From CAYSWH01 sp964434775 (lineage in GTDB: Bacteria > Patescibacteriota > JACMRA01): a DNA stretch of 21,884 nt. The stretch is from the NCBI GenBank assembly GCA_964434775.1, contig CAYSWH010000028.1:1-21884 (forward strand), given 5' to 3'. Made by a program: the position numbers and the translations under genes. Of the stretch, positions 14,960 through 21,884 are shown piece by piece (positions within the stretch are counted from its first letter, which is position 1; every line of letters starts with the position of its first letter). The notes below the pieces were generated by a model that saw nothing but the letters and a program-made list of their open reading frames with translations, was not told the origin of the DNA and searched no databases.

Positions 14960-15376
14960 AAGGATCATAGATAGGTGGACCTTAAATTTATTTCGCACTT
15001 CATCATGACGACTTGAGATTGCCGCTACATATTTATTTTGATTTGACGTATTTAAAATGGAAAGAGCACTTTCCCTTGACATTTTGAAATTGAACTTTAA
15101 GGGTTTCTCTACTACAATTTTATTTTTATTTAGGTTAGGGACATCAAACGGCGATCAAGTGATTGTCACTACTAAAAAATTCGGTTGTTGTTTTGAATGG
15201 AACCGCAAGAGTTACTCTACACAGTAAATCTATTTTTAATTTTGAATATTCCCGTGCCTTCTTTTCTGCCGATCTAAAATTACACTCCAACCCGTTCAGG
15301 CACTCCCCACCCCCGTTGCCCTTGCGGGCATTTCCCCCGAGTGGGAAAAATTATACACTTATTTTTTAATTTTAAT
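14960..15376. other. 417-base gap between msrA and trxB 3' ends; no supportable gene
   Basis: Between convergent msrA and trxB. No tRNA, tmRNA, RNase P or SRP RNA signature was recognised. It contains a hairpin CGGTT/AACCG (15182-15205), a palindrome AGAGT-T-ACTCT (15208-15218) and the GC-rich element at 15301-15343. A minus-strand 63-codon frame (14891-15082) is unsupported. Confidence 0.5.
15301..15343 (-). other. GC-rich structured element with a GCAA tetraloop and G tracts
   Basis: On the minus strand, CACTC and GAGTG close an outer stem, and inside TGCCC-GCAA-GGGCA forms a 5-bp hairpin with a GNRA-type loop, flanked by G tracts of five, five and more. It stands out sharply from AT-rich surroundings. 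A TATAAT (15350-15355, minus) lies just upstream but without a convincing -35. It could be a small RNA, a trxB 3' structure, or a remnant of a dispersed GC-rich repeat. It lacks a U tract on the trxB side, so it is not a standard terminator. Confidence 0.4.
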
Positions 15377-16315
15377 TTAATCTTCCAAGCTCTCCAGCCA
15401 TTTTTCGCAGTCCATGGCGGCTTTACATCCTTCTCCGGCTGCAGTAATAGCTTGTCTGTATTCCTTATCTTCCACATCACCGCAAATAAAGACTCCTTCG
15501 ATTTCACTCATGGTTTTATTCGTGGGACTAAGATAACCGGCTTCATCCATGGTAAGTAAACCGCCAACAAATTTGGTGTTGGGAATATGTCCGATAGCCA
15601 CAAAAACGCCGTCTAAGTCTAGTTTGGATTTTTTATGTGTTTGGGTGTTTTCCAAAGTAACTCCGTTCACTGTCTTGTCTCCATGAAATTCAGTAATCCT
15701 GAAATTCAACATGAATTCAATTTTGGGATTTTTCTTAGCTCTTTCCAGCATGATTTTGGAGGCTCTAAACCCCTCTCGTCTGTGAATTAGATAGACCTTT
15801 TTGGCAAACTTGGTTAGAAAGTTGGATTCTTCCATAGCACTATCTCCTCCGCCTACAACGGCGATTGTTTTATCCTTGTAAAAGAAGCCGTCACAAGTGG
15901 CACAGGAGTGGTAACCTTTGCCGATCCATTGCCCTTCGCCTTCAATACCTAAATATCTGGCAGAAGCTCCGGATGCAATTATCACAGAGTCAAATTTGTC
16001 ACTTTGCCCTGCACTGTATTTGACCTCAAATTCTTTCTTGCCTTCTTTTTCGCCGCATTCCAGTTTGTCAACATTGGCCATGACGACTTTTGTTCCAAAT
16101 CTTTCAGCTTGTTTTTGCATGTTGTCCATCAGTTCCGGTCCCATAATTCCTTCAGGAAAACCGGGGAAATTTTCAATTTCGGTTGTTGTTGTAAGTTGAC
16201 CTCCAGGTTGCATCCCGGTAAATATTGTGGTTTCCAGGTTTGCTCTGGAAGTGTAAATAGCTGCGGTCAAGCCGGCAGGCCCGGATCCGATAATGGCAAT
16301 TTTTTTATTACTCAT
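15377..16315 (-). CDS. trxB: Thioredoxin-disulfide reductase TrxB
   Basis: A 312-residue flavoprotein of normal TrxB length. The FAD-binding GSGPAG (10-15) is followed by GMQPGGQL and ENFPGFPEG, the redox-active pair CATC (138-141), the NADPH-binding GGGDSAMEE (155-163) with HRREGFRAS, and the C-terminal FAD segment GVFICGDVED followed by RQAITAAGEGCKAA. It passes electrons from NADPH to thioredoxin, which in turn serves ribonucleotide reductase and MsrA; msrA lies convergent upstream in the window. The ATG has AAAGG five bases upstream, the best Shine-Dalgarno in this window. No thioredoxin gene is nearby. Confidence 0.95.
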   Translation of the reverse strand: MSNKKIAIIGSGPAGLTAAIYTSRANLETTIFTGMQPGGQLTTTTEIENFPGFPEGIMGPELMDNMQKQAERFGTKVVMANVDKLECGEKEGKKEFEVKYSAGQSDKFDSVIIASGASARYLGIEGEGQWIGKGYHSCATCDGFFYKDKTIAVVGGGDSAMEESNFLTKFAKKVYLIHRREGFRASKIMLERAKKNPKIEFMLNFRITEFHGDKTVNGVTLENTQTHKKSKLDLDGVFVAIGHIPNTKFVGGLLTMDEAGYLSPTNKTMSEIEGVFICGDVEDKEYRQAITAAGEGCKAAMDCEKWLESLED

Positions 16316-16371
16316 AGATACCTTTAAGAATTAAGATTTATAATTTTTAAAACAACGTTTCAGAAAATGTT

Positions 16372-16494
16372 TTAGGGAATATGAATTTTTTTTATCACAA
16401 ACAAATAAATTATCAAAAAAGTAGCGGCAGTACATAATAAAGAGATTACTAGTGACCAGCCGAACTCTATTTGCAAATCCTGAATTGTTTTCAT
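16372..16494 (-). CDS. 40-residue single-pass membrane protein (small ORF)
   Basis: A small frame reading MKTIQDLQIEFGW, then a hydrophobic helix SLVISLLCTAATFLIIYLF, then the basic end VIKKIHIP and TAA. The layout of short polar start, one membrane helix and positive tail is that of many real small membrane proteins. A TTGACA promoter with its -10 six bases before the ATG supports it. It lies 56 bases upstream of trxB on the same strand, so the two may form one transcript. I do not recognise the family, and the size alone means chance is not excluded. Confidence 0.45.
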   Translation of the reverse strand: MKTIQDLQIEFGWSLVISLLCTAATFLIIYLFVIKKIHIP

Positions 16495-16500
16495 GTCTAT

Positions 16501-16529
16501 ATTGTTTTTCAAACTTGTAAGTTTGTCAA
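16501..16529 (-). promoter_or_regulatory. Promoter with embedded palindrome, upstream of the small ORF and trxB
   Basis: On the minus strand TTGACA (16524-16529), a 17-base spacer and AACAAT (16501-16506). The spacer is filled by a perfect palindrome CAAACTT-GT-AAGTTTG on the plus strand (16510-16525), which overlaps the -35 by two bases. A repressor bound there would block the promoter. The -10 ends six bases before the ATG at 16494. Confidence 0.4.
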
Positions 16530-16579
16530 TTCTTTTGTATTTGTTATTTTGTAAATTTTCTGTATTTTCTTAACCTAAG

Positions 16580-16607
16580 TTGTTAGTGACATCCTATCCT
16601 ATATAAT
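16580..16607 (+). promoter_or_regulatory. Promoter of the SWIM-domain gene
   Basis: TTGTTA (16580-16585), a 16-base spacer and a perfect TATAAT (16602-16607). Transcription should begin near 16614, after the in-frame TTG at 16610, which argues that the protein starts later. Confidence 0.45.
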
Positions 16608-16687
16608 TTTTGAATTTTGCTTATGTAGATAGATGGAATTTGGGCTTGATTAACTGTGAATTTTGTTTAAGTCTTACTTTTGCAATT

Positions 16688-17851
16688 ATGTTTTCTTATA
16701 TTAGAGTTATTGAAAGCCTAGTTGACCCGGGGGTTTATACTCGGGGTATAAAGTACTATTTGGAAGGTAGGGTAGTGAGTAAAAAAGATTTGACCCTTGA
16801 TTATTGGAGGTTATACGAAGTCGTGGGGAATCAATCATACTTTGTAAAAATACCACTTCTACATTTGGCACTAAGTCGAGATAAGTTTGACCATGCGGAA
16901 ATTGCTCTCATGGAGACTGTAAGTTGTGATTGCCCGTATTTTCTGGAGCATGGAGTCTGTAAACATATTGTGGCTGTCTGTGCTAGTTTGGAAGAAGAGT
17001 TTTTCCAACCGTCACATCATAAAAATATCAAGAAAAACAAGACTGAGGACGAGATTTTGGACAATATTTTTCGGGTAGAAGAGGGGAGAAAGCAACAAAG
17101 TTTTATCCAAAACCTTGAGTACTGTCTTGAAAAAGATTGTTCTAATGAAATGATTACTATGAGACTGTCAGATTTTTTGGAATACTTTGATAGAAAAAGA
17201 CTTTCTGTGGAAGGTTGGTTGGAAGTAGCAGACTCAGTAATCAAAGATAACCTCAAGCAATATGAAGCGGAAAAAAGAGTAGTTAGAATTATTACCAACT
17301 ATTATTTATTCAGTATCGGTGGGCTGCCATGGTGGTGCTTTTGGAAAGAGTATTTGAGTTATCTATCCCTAAAGTCTCAAGAAAATCTGTGGTTAAAATT
17401 ATGGAAACTACTTGATTTAGGGCTGAACTCTGAAATAGGAGAAGAATTAAGAAAGGAGATAAAAAAATTGGATACTAGTAATAAAAGGAATATTTTGGAG
17501 GAATTACAAATAGAATTACCGGAAAACAAAGAAACCTGGGTAGAATTTTGCTTTCAAGCCGAATATCCGGATTGGATCGCTGAAAATCTGGACGAATTAG
17601 ACCCGTTTTACCTCTTACAAGCTGCAACTCTTTTGCCCGAAAAAAGCGAAGTCATCGAAATCAGGCTAAGAAACCAAGTCAAAATCGGCATTGACTTCCT
17701 CCGCACCGGGGACTACAAAGAGCTTCTGGATATCCTCAAAACCTGGAAAGAAAACCTGGGACGAAGTAGTTACTTTGAAGAAGTAATTCAATACATCAAA
17801 ACCAGCCACCCTAAGAAAAAGAAGCTCCTCAAAGAAATTGAGAAGCTGTAG
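16688..17851 (+). CDS. SWIM zinc-finger protein of unknown function
   Basis: A 387-residue protein when started at the ATG. Residues 1-35 (YIRVIESLVDPGVYTRGIKYYLEGRV) match the segment that usually precedes a SWIM finger. The finger is SCDCPYFLEHGVCKHIVAV: the CxC-x8-CxH zinc ligands are Cys80, Cys82, Cys91 and His93. The remaining 290 residues are acidic-basic and mostly helical, ending in a Lys-rich tail, with no recognised domain. SWIM fingers bind DNA or proteins and occur alone, in SNF2-type helicases and in recombination factors. No helicase partner is present here, so its role is open. The frame opens 26 codons earlier at a TTG (16610), but that codon is only two bases after the -10 box. 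The last 200 bases look richer in G and C than the rest of the gene. Confidence 0.8.
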   Translation: MFSYIRVIESLVDPGVYTRGIKYYLEGRVVSKKDLTLDYWRLYEVVGNQSYFVKIPLLHLALSRDKFDHAEIALMETVSCDCPYFLEHGVCKHIVAVCASLEEEFFQPSHHKNIKKNKTEDEILDNIFRVEEGRKQQSFIQNLEYCLEKDCSNEMITMRLSDFLEYFDRKRLSVEGWLEVADSVIKDNLKQYEAEKRVVRIITNYYLFSIGGLPWWCFWKEYLSYLSLKSQENLWLKLWKLLDLGLNSEIGEELRKEIKKLDTSNKRNILEELQIELPENKETWVEFCFQAEYPDWIAENLDELDPFYLLQAATLLPEKSEVIEIRLRNQVKIGIDFLRTGDYKELLDILKTWKENLGRSSYFEEVIQYIKTSHPKKKKLLKEIEKL

Positions 17852-17939
17852 AAGGTCAGTTTTGTTTGTTTTTGGGTGATCGTGGGTAACTCTTTAAACT
17901 TCTCGATCTTTTGACTGTGTTTCCTAGGACTGTTTGCGA

Positions 17940-17962
17940 CAGAAGCTTATAAGAAACTTCTG
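17940..17962. terminator. Weak hairpin between convergent SWIM and purM genes
   Basis: CAGAAG (17940-17945) and CTTCTG (17957-17962) form a 6-bp stem with an 11-base loop. No U tract follows on either strand, so termination is only a suggestion from its position. The rest of this 159-base gap shows nothing. Confidence 0.2.
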
Positions 17963-18010
17963 AATAAATATAAGACTAGTAGTTCACTTAATAAATAGGT
18001 TTCAATGATC

Positions 18011-19054
18011 TTAACTAAGTAATCTAACTTCCGACCTTCCGCTGATTATCCGTCCGATAGTATATGTTTGGAAGTGAGAATAATTTCGGAGGATTTGTTT
18101 GACCGGATGTTCGGCTTGTTTGTTGATTACTGCTACCATGCCTATACCCATATTAAAGACCCGATACATTTCTTTTTTTTCTATCTCACCGGCTTTTTGA
18201 ATCAGGTTAAAGATTGCCGGAATGGGAAAACTTGTTAGGTCGATTTCAGCATCGAGGTAATTAGGTAATATCCGAGGAATATTTTCCACAAAACCGCCGC
18301 CGGTAATGTGAGACAGACCTTTGATCTCTATGCCGCTATCCAGAACATCAAAAACCGGTTTTTGATAACTTATATGCGGTTCCAGCAGAGTTTCGCCAAG
18401 GGTTGAGGTCAGTTCCGGTACTTTGGAATAAGGAGAAAACTTTGCTTTTTTAAATAGAGCCTTTCTAGCCAGGGAAAAACCGTTGGTATGGAGTCCGCCG
18501 GAAGAAAGTCCCAAGATTAAATCACCTTCTTCAAGGGTCTTCCCGGTGATTATTTTTTCCTTATCAACAACACCGGTTATCATGCCGATTACGTCAATTT
18601 CATCGTTTGCAAACATACCCGGCATTTCCGCCATTTCTCCGCCTAGTAGATTGATTTCATGATCTTTGCAGGTTTGGGTCATTGAATCTACAACTGTTTC
18701 AATGATATCCGGATCAAGTCTACTACAACCAATATAATCCAAAAAACTAATCGGCCTAGCTCCGAGACATAAAATATCATTTACGTTATTGTGAACTACA
18801 TCCAGACCAACCCCGTTCCAAATACCTGTTTCTTTGGCAATCATTAATTTAGTTCCTACTCCGTCACAGCTTTGTACCAGCACCGGATTTTTCATCCCCT
18901 GAGTAATTTTTCCCAGATCCAAGGCTCCACCAAAAGAACCTATCTGAGTCAAAGACGCCGGGGTTAAAGTGTCTTGCACTTTGCTCTTGATTCTTTGAAC
19001 AGCTTCATTCCCGGCATCAATGTTTACTCCCGCTTGCTTGTAATCCAGACTCAT
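18011..19054 (-). CDS. purM: Phosphoribosylformylglycinamidine cyclo-ligase PurM (AIR synthetase)
   Basis: A 347-residue PurM of normal length. Motifs in order: DYKQAGVNIDAGNEAV (4-19), IGSFGG, SCDGVGTKLMIA (62-73), LLGGEMAEMPGMF, LSSGGLHTNGFSLAR, SHITGGGFVENIPRILP and MYRVFNMGIGM. It closes the imidazole ring of FGAM with ATP to give AIR, the step after PurL. It is second in an operon: purL ends 40 bases upstream on the same strand. A weak AAAGA precedes the ATG. The conserved middle segment reads VHNNVNDILCLGARP where most have VAMCVNDI..QGA.P, still within family variation. Confidence 0.95.
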   Translation of the reverse strand: MSLDYKQAGVNIDAGNEAVQRIKSKVQDTLTPASLTQIGSFGGALDLGKITQGMKNPVLVQSCDGVGTKLMIAKETGIWNGVGLDVVHNNVNDILCLGARPISFLDYIGCSRLDPDIIETVVDSMTQTCKDHEINLLGGEMAEMPGMFANDEIDVIGMITGVVDKEKIITGKTLEEGDLILGLSSGGLHTNGFSLARKALFKKAKFSPYSKVPELTSTLGETLLEPHISYQKPVFDVLDSGIEIKGLSHITGGGFVENIPRILPNYLDAEIDLTSFPIPAIFNLIQKAGEIEKKEMYRVFNMGIGMVAVINKQAEHPVKQILRNYSHFQTYTIGRIISGRSEVRLLS

Positions 19055-19094
19055 ATTTCTTTAATAAATTGGATATTTGATTTTATTTGAATTT

Positions 19095-21461
19095 CTACCA
19101 CCTTTCCCTCAAAGAATTTTCCCAAACATCTTTTGCTTGCGACAAGTCCAGGGAAATACTTTGATTGATTATTATTCTCATGGAATCAGTAGTTTTACCG
19201 ATAATAGTCGATTGTAGTCCCAATCTCTCGAACAATGTTTGCACTTCTTGCAGTTTTTTCTCATCGACCTCCAACACAAAACCTCCGGTTTCTCCAAAAA
19301 GAACTTTATCTTCTCTCAGACCACCTTGCTTAACTTCTACCTCCAAACCGATACCATTCTTAAAACTCATTTCCAGAAGACAAGCGGCCAACCCGCCGTC
19401 ACTAATGTCGTGACAAGATAGAATTAAATTATTTTCTGCAGCTTCAACCAGACCATAGATAGATATTTGCAGTTCTCCAAAATCCGGTTTTGGTACGTTG
19501 ACTCCGAGCATATCAAACAGATCGTAATAAACACTACCTCCACATTCGTCTTTTCTTTCACCCAGGAGTAATAAAATCGATCCGGGTTTTTGAAAGTTTT
19601 GAGTTAAGGCTTGTCTAACATCTCTTATCTTACCGACACCGGAAATAATCGGACTGGGAGCAATGGGTCGACCTTTAGACTCTTTGTACAGAGAAACATT
19701 TCCGGAAACGATGGGAATAGAATATTCAGGATTCTCTTTGAGTTGATATTTCTTGCAGGCTTCGGCAACTCCCCTAACACTCTCTACAAAATCCCACATT
19801 TGTTCAGACTTTTCCGGATTCCCGAAATTAAGACAGTCGGTAAGAGCTTGAGGAGAAGAGCCCACGGCAGCCAGATTTCGTAAACACTCGGCAACGGAAT
19901 TAACTCCTACCCAGTAAGGACTGATTTTTCCGTACCGGGGATTATGATCAACCTTAAAACTAACGCCAACCTGCTTAATTTCATCAGGATAATTATGGTA
20001 AATAAACGGCTGCAAAACTGAGGCATCTGCTTCGCCGGGTTCAATCACGCTGATTCCTTGGACATTTTTGTCATAGTTTTCATATACCGGCAATTTACTA
20101 CAAACATTGGGGTGAGCTAGAATTTGCAACAAGACCTCCGATAAACAAAGAGTTTGGTTTCGCAAAGTGACTTTTCCGTCTACCAGTTCAATTTCCGGTT
20201 CAGATAATGTTCTTTTCGGCTCAGTGTATTCTCGGTTGTAAAGTAGACCTGAAGTAACATCACAGGCCTTGGCATAAACAATATTTTCTCCTTTGTAAGT
20301 TACCTTAAAGTCTTCCTTTTGGGTGATTTTTCCTATTACCGCAGCTTTAGCACCTCTGGAAACGTGGCTAAGGTCAAATTTTTGATTATAATTCTCCAAA
20401 ATTAGAGGAGTAACCTCAGGGTGAGCCACCCACATGTATCTTTCTTGGGTCTCCGAACATAGAATCACCGCCGGATCAAGATCCTCCATATCCGTAAAAA
20501 CCTGATCCAGGAAAACCTCCGCTCCATAGCCCGCCCCGTCAGCCAGCTCCACGCTAGCGCAAGCAATACCCCCGGCCCCTAAATCTTTTAGTCCGACTTT
20601 ATCAAGCAAGCCTTTTGCTTTTAGAGCTTGAAAGAGTGTGTAAGTTGCTTTTAATAAATGACGTTTTAAGAAAGCGTTAGGTTCCTGGACGGCACCTTTG
20701 TTGGCCTCTTTTTCATCCTCTTTAACTTCTGCCGAAGAGAAACTGGCTCCACCAAAACCGCTGTTGTCCGTAGGCTTACCAACCAAAATCAAATCATAAC
20801 CCTCGGCTTTTCCCGGTGCGTAGGAGTGAATTATTTCATCTTCTCGCAGGATCCCCAAGGTAACTACGTTAACTAAGCAATTATCCTTGTAAGTCTCGTC
20901 AAAGTAAATATCTCCGCCGACGTTGGGTACTCCGATAGGATTTCCGTAACCGGCAATTCCCTCAACTACACCCTTACTAATCCATTTTGTTTTGTTGGAA
21001 TCAATTTCGCCAAACCTCAGAGAATCACTAACTCCAATGACTCTGGCACCCATGCAGGATACGTCTCTGACATTACCGCCAACACCGGTAGCCGCACCTT
21101 CATAGGGAACAATTTGTGAGGGAGAATTATGACTTTCGTGGCTAACAACTAAACCGTATTTAAAACCCTGATTATCTGTGGCAATTTCTACGATCCCGGC
21201 ATCTTCTTTGGGACCTAAGATGACATTAGGGGCTTCAGTAACGAACTGCTTCAAAAAAGGACGGGAACTTTTATAAGAGCAGTGTTCGGAGCCTTGAATA
21301 GACCATAATATGCACTCAGATAGAGTAGGCGGTCTGTGCAAGATTTCATTCTGAATTTTGAGAGCTTCTTCTTTTGTTAGGGCAATTGTATTCTCATGAA
21401 GAACTTGGGTTATTTCCTCCTCGTTTAAATTATTAAAATCAAAAGTTTTTTGATATGACAT
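19095..21461 (-). CDS. purL: Phosphoribosylformylglycinamidine synthase subunit PurL
   Basis: A small-type PurL (788 residues from the start used here), converting FGAR to FGAM with ATP and ammonia. Visible motifs: GSEHCSYKSS with the conserved His60, GAATGVGGNVRDV, LRFGE, GGDIYFD, DLGAGGIACASVELADGAG, QERYMWV, GEADASVLQPF, NFGNPEKSEQ, SGNVSLYKES, CHDISDGGLAACLLEM and LFGETGGFVLEV. There is no glutaminase domain, so separate PurQ and PurS are expected; neither is in the window. ESHNSPS (109-115) replaces the commoner ESHNHPS. The frame also opens 12 codons earlier at an ATG (21497), but promoter-like elements lie over that codon, so the second ATG is preferred. purM follows after 40 bases; stop is TAG. 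Confidence 0.93.
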   Translation of the reverse strand: MSYQKTFDFNNLNEEEITQVLHENTIALTKEEALKIQNEILHRPPTLSECILWSIQGSEHCSYKSSRPFLKQFVTEAPNVILGPKEDAGIVEIATDNQGFKYGLVVSHESHNSPSQIVPYEGAATGVGGNVRDVSCMGARVIGVSDSLRFGEIDSNKTKWISKGVVEGIAGYGNPIGVPNVGGDIYFDETYKDNCLVNVVTLGILREDEIIHSYAPGKAEGYDLILVGKPTDNSGFGGASFSSAEVKEDEKEANKGAVQEPNAFLKRHLLKATYTLFQALKAKGLLDKVGLKDLGAGGIACASVELADGAGYGAEVFLDQVFTDMEDLDPAVILCSETQERYMWVAHPEVTPLILENYNQKFDLSHVSRGAKAAVIGKITQKEDFKVTYKGENIVYAKACDVTSGLLYNREYTEPKRTLSEPEIELVDGKVTLRNQTLCLSEVLLQILAHPNVCSKLPVYENYDKNVQGISVIEPGEADASVLQPFIYHNYPDEIKQVGVSFKVDHNPRYGKISPYWVGVNSVAECLRNLAAVGSSPQALTDCLNFGNPEKSEQMWDFVESVRGVAEACKKYQLKENPEYSIPIVSGNVSLYKESKGRPIAPSPIISGVGKIRDVRQALTQNFQKPGSILLLLGERKDECGGSVYYDLFDMLGVNVPKPDFGELQISIYGLVEAAENNLILSCHDISDGGLAACLLEMSFKNGIGLEVEVKQGGLREDKVLFGETGGFVLEVDEKKLQEVQTLFERLGLQSTIIGKTTDSMRIIINQSISLDLSQAKDVWENSLRERW

Positions 21462-21474
21462 GGGTTTGGCCTGG

Positions 21475-21514
21475 ATTATAATTTCATTCCCTTCCATAAT
21501 CAGGGAGTTGTCAA
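21475..21514 (-). promoter_or_regulatory. Promoter elements overlapping the 5' end of the longer purL frame
   Basis: On the minus strand a perfect TTGACA (21509-21514) lies 11 bases before the first ATG (21497), and a perfect TATAAT (21475-21480) lies after that ATG, 13 bases before the second (21461). They are 28 bases apart, too far to work as one pair; each would have to use a weak partner (CTGATT for the -10, GGGAAT for the -35). Either way transcription would start downstream of 21497. Confidence 0.4.
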
Positions 21515-21884
21515 GATGGAATGGCTATAAAATTAAATTAACGGTAAATTAGTTTGATATATATTTGAAAAGCTGTTTATTTGATGCTTATGGATAGAAT
21601 GCTGATCATTTGCAGTTTCTGACGGAGTTATAAAATTCTAAATATCTCCTAACACTTTCTAATTTAGAAATTTCCATGTAATCAGAATGTCTTTGCTTTG
21701 CTTCACCGATTTTTTTAAATTTGGTTAAATAATTGAGGGTGAGTAACTCATTTCAGACATTATAGTCGACCCAAACATAACCTGTACACACTTGTCACGG
21801 TAAACTTGTTTCGGCATCTCTTGGAATAGATCCTGAAATGAATCCCCACAACGCGCTAGCCCCTGTTGGTATCAAACCCCAGGG
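21498..21884. other. 387-base right edge; no supportable gene
   Basis: Upstream of purL. On the minus strand one frame is open from the edge to 21798, and again over 21609-21752 (48 codons, ending near EFYNSVRNCK), interrupted only by two TGA codons (21795-21797, 21753-21755). On the plus strand a frame is open from 21781 to the edge with an ATG at 21838, preceded by TATAGT (21761-21766) and a palindrome TGAGT-A-ACTCA (21740-21750). Either could be a truncated or decayed gene; neither product is recognised. Confidence 0.3.

Noticed and set aside
14891..15082. Minus-strand 63-codon frame with a faint RpoZ-like NKYVAAISSRHDEVR segment
   Set aside because: The second half is antisense to the end of msrA, no Shine-Dalgarno or promoter is seen, and the likeness to omega subunit is too short to trust.
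15163..15369. Plus-strand 68-codon frame through the GC-rich element
   Set aside because: Its proline-rich end only reflects the C tracts of the hairpin; no start signal and no protein-like pattern.
15280..15507. Minus-strand frame overlapping the end of trxB
   Set aside because: It overlaps the well-supported trxB coding sequence in another frame and runs into the GC-rich element.
16610..16612. TTG as start of the SWIM protein
   Set aside because: It lies two bases after the -10 box, so it would not be in the transcript; the family-like sequence begins near the ATG at 16688.
21822..21884. tRNA-like T-arm in the GGTTTGATACC stretch
   Set aside because: The loop does not match TTCRANY and no acceptor or anticodon arms can be drawn.

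Overview
This is an AT-rich bacterial chromosome segment with densely packed genes on both strands. Most genes are recognisable housekeeping or metabolic genes, mixed with several hypothetical membrane or secreted proteins. Compact proteins, scarce Shine-Dalgarno sequences, an archaeal-looking GH15/glycosyltransferase/GH57 glycogen cluster and poorly conserved small membrane proteins suggest a Candidate Phyla Radiation (Patescibacteria) genome. That placement is inference; no rRNA or other phylogenetic marker is present. The standard code is used: GH57 ends in TGA and no identified gene reads through TGA. No tRNA, rRNA, CRISPR array, complete insertion sequence or phage module was found.

Layout. 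Bases 3-353 are the 3' end of a MurF-like ligase gene. Bases 515-5158 hold a three-gene alpha-glucan cluster: GH15 glucoamylase-like enzyme, glycogen-synthase-like glycosyltransferase and GH57 amylase-like enzyme. Facing it is a membrane-anchored protein with two GGLPVFGYP-type repeats (5369-6742, minus). It is divergent from rlmH (6813-7283), which is followed by an ICMT-family membrane methyltransferase. Bases 7860-11157 form a zinc module: a Fur/Zur-type repressor divergent from znuA, then znuC and znuB, with a 13-bp palindrome in the shared control region. Next come a helical hypothetical frame with no visible start codon, rsmI (minus), a two-TM hypothetical gene that looks leaderless, an MscS channel and msrA. 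After a 417-base non-coding gap with a GC-rich hairpin come trxB and a 40-residue membrane ORF (minus), then an orphan SWIM zinc-finger protein (plus). The right side is a purL-purM operon (minus), followed by 387 bases without a supportable gene.

How the parts work together. The glucan cluster could both build and degrade an internal glycogen-like polymer: GT extends, GH57 cuts or branches internally, GH15 releases glucose. The repressor probably senses zinc and controls the znuACB importer. MsrA and TrxB belong to one thiol-based repair system, since MsrA is normally recycled by thioredoxin. PurL and PurM catalyse consecutive purine-pathway steps, but PurQ and PurS, which a PurL of this length normally needs, are not here.

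No clearly new multi-gene system was found. The most unusual signals are: the minus-strand frame at 11167-11859, open for 82 codons before any standard start; three promoters placed so close to ATG codons that leaderless mRNAs are expected (12778, 16494, 21461); near absence of Shine-Dalgarno sites; and the secreted repeat protein.
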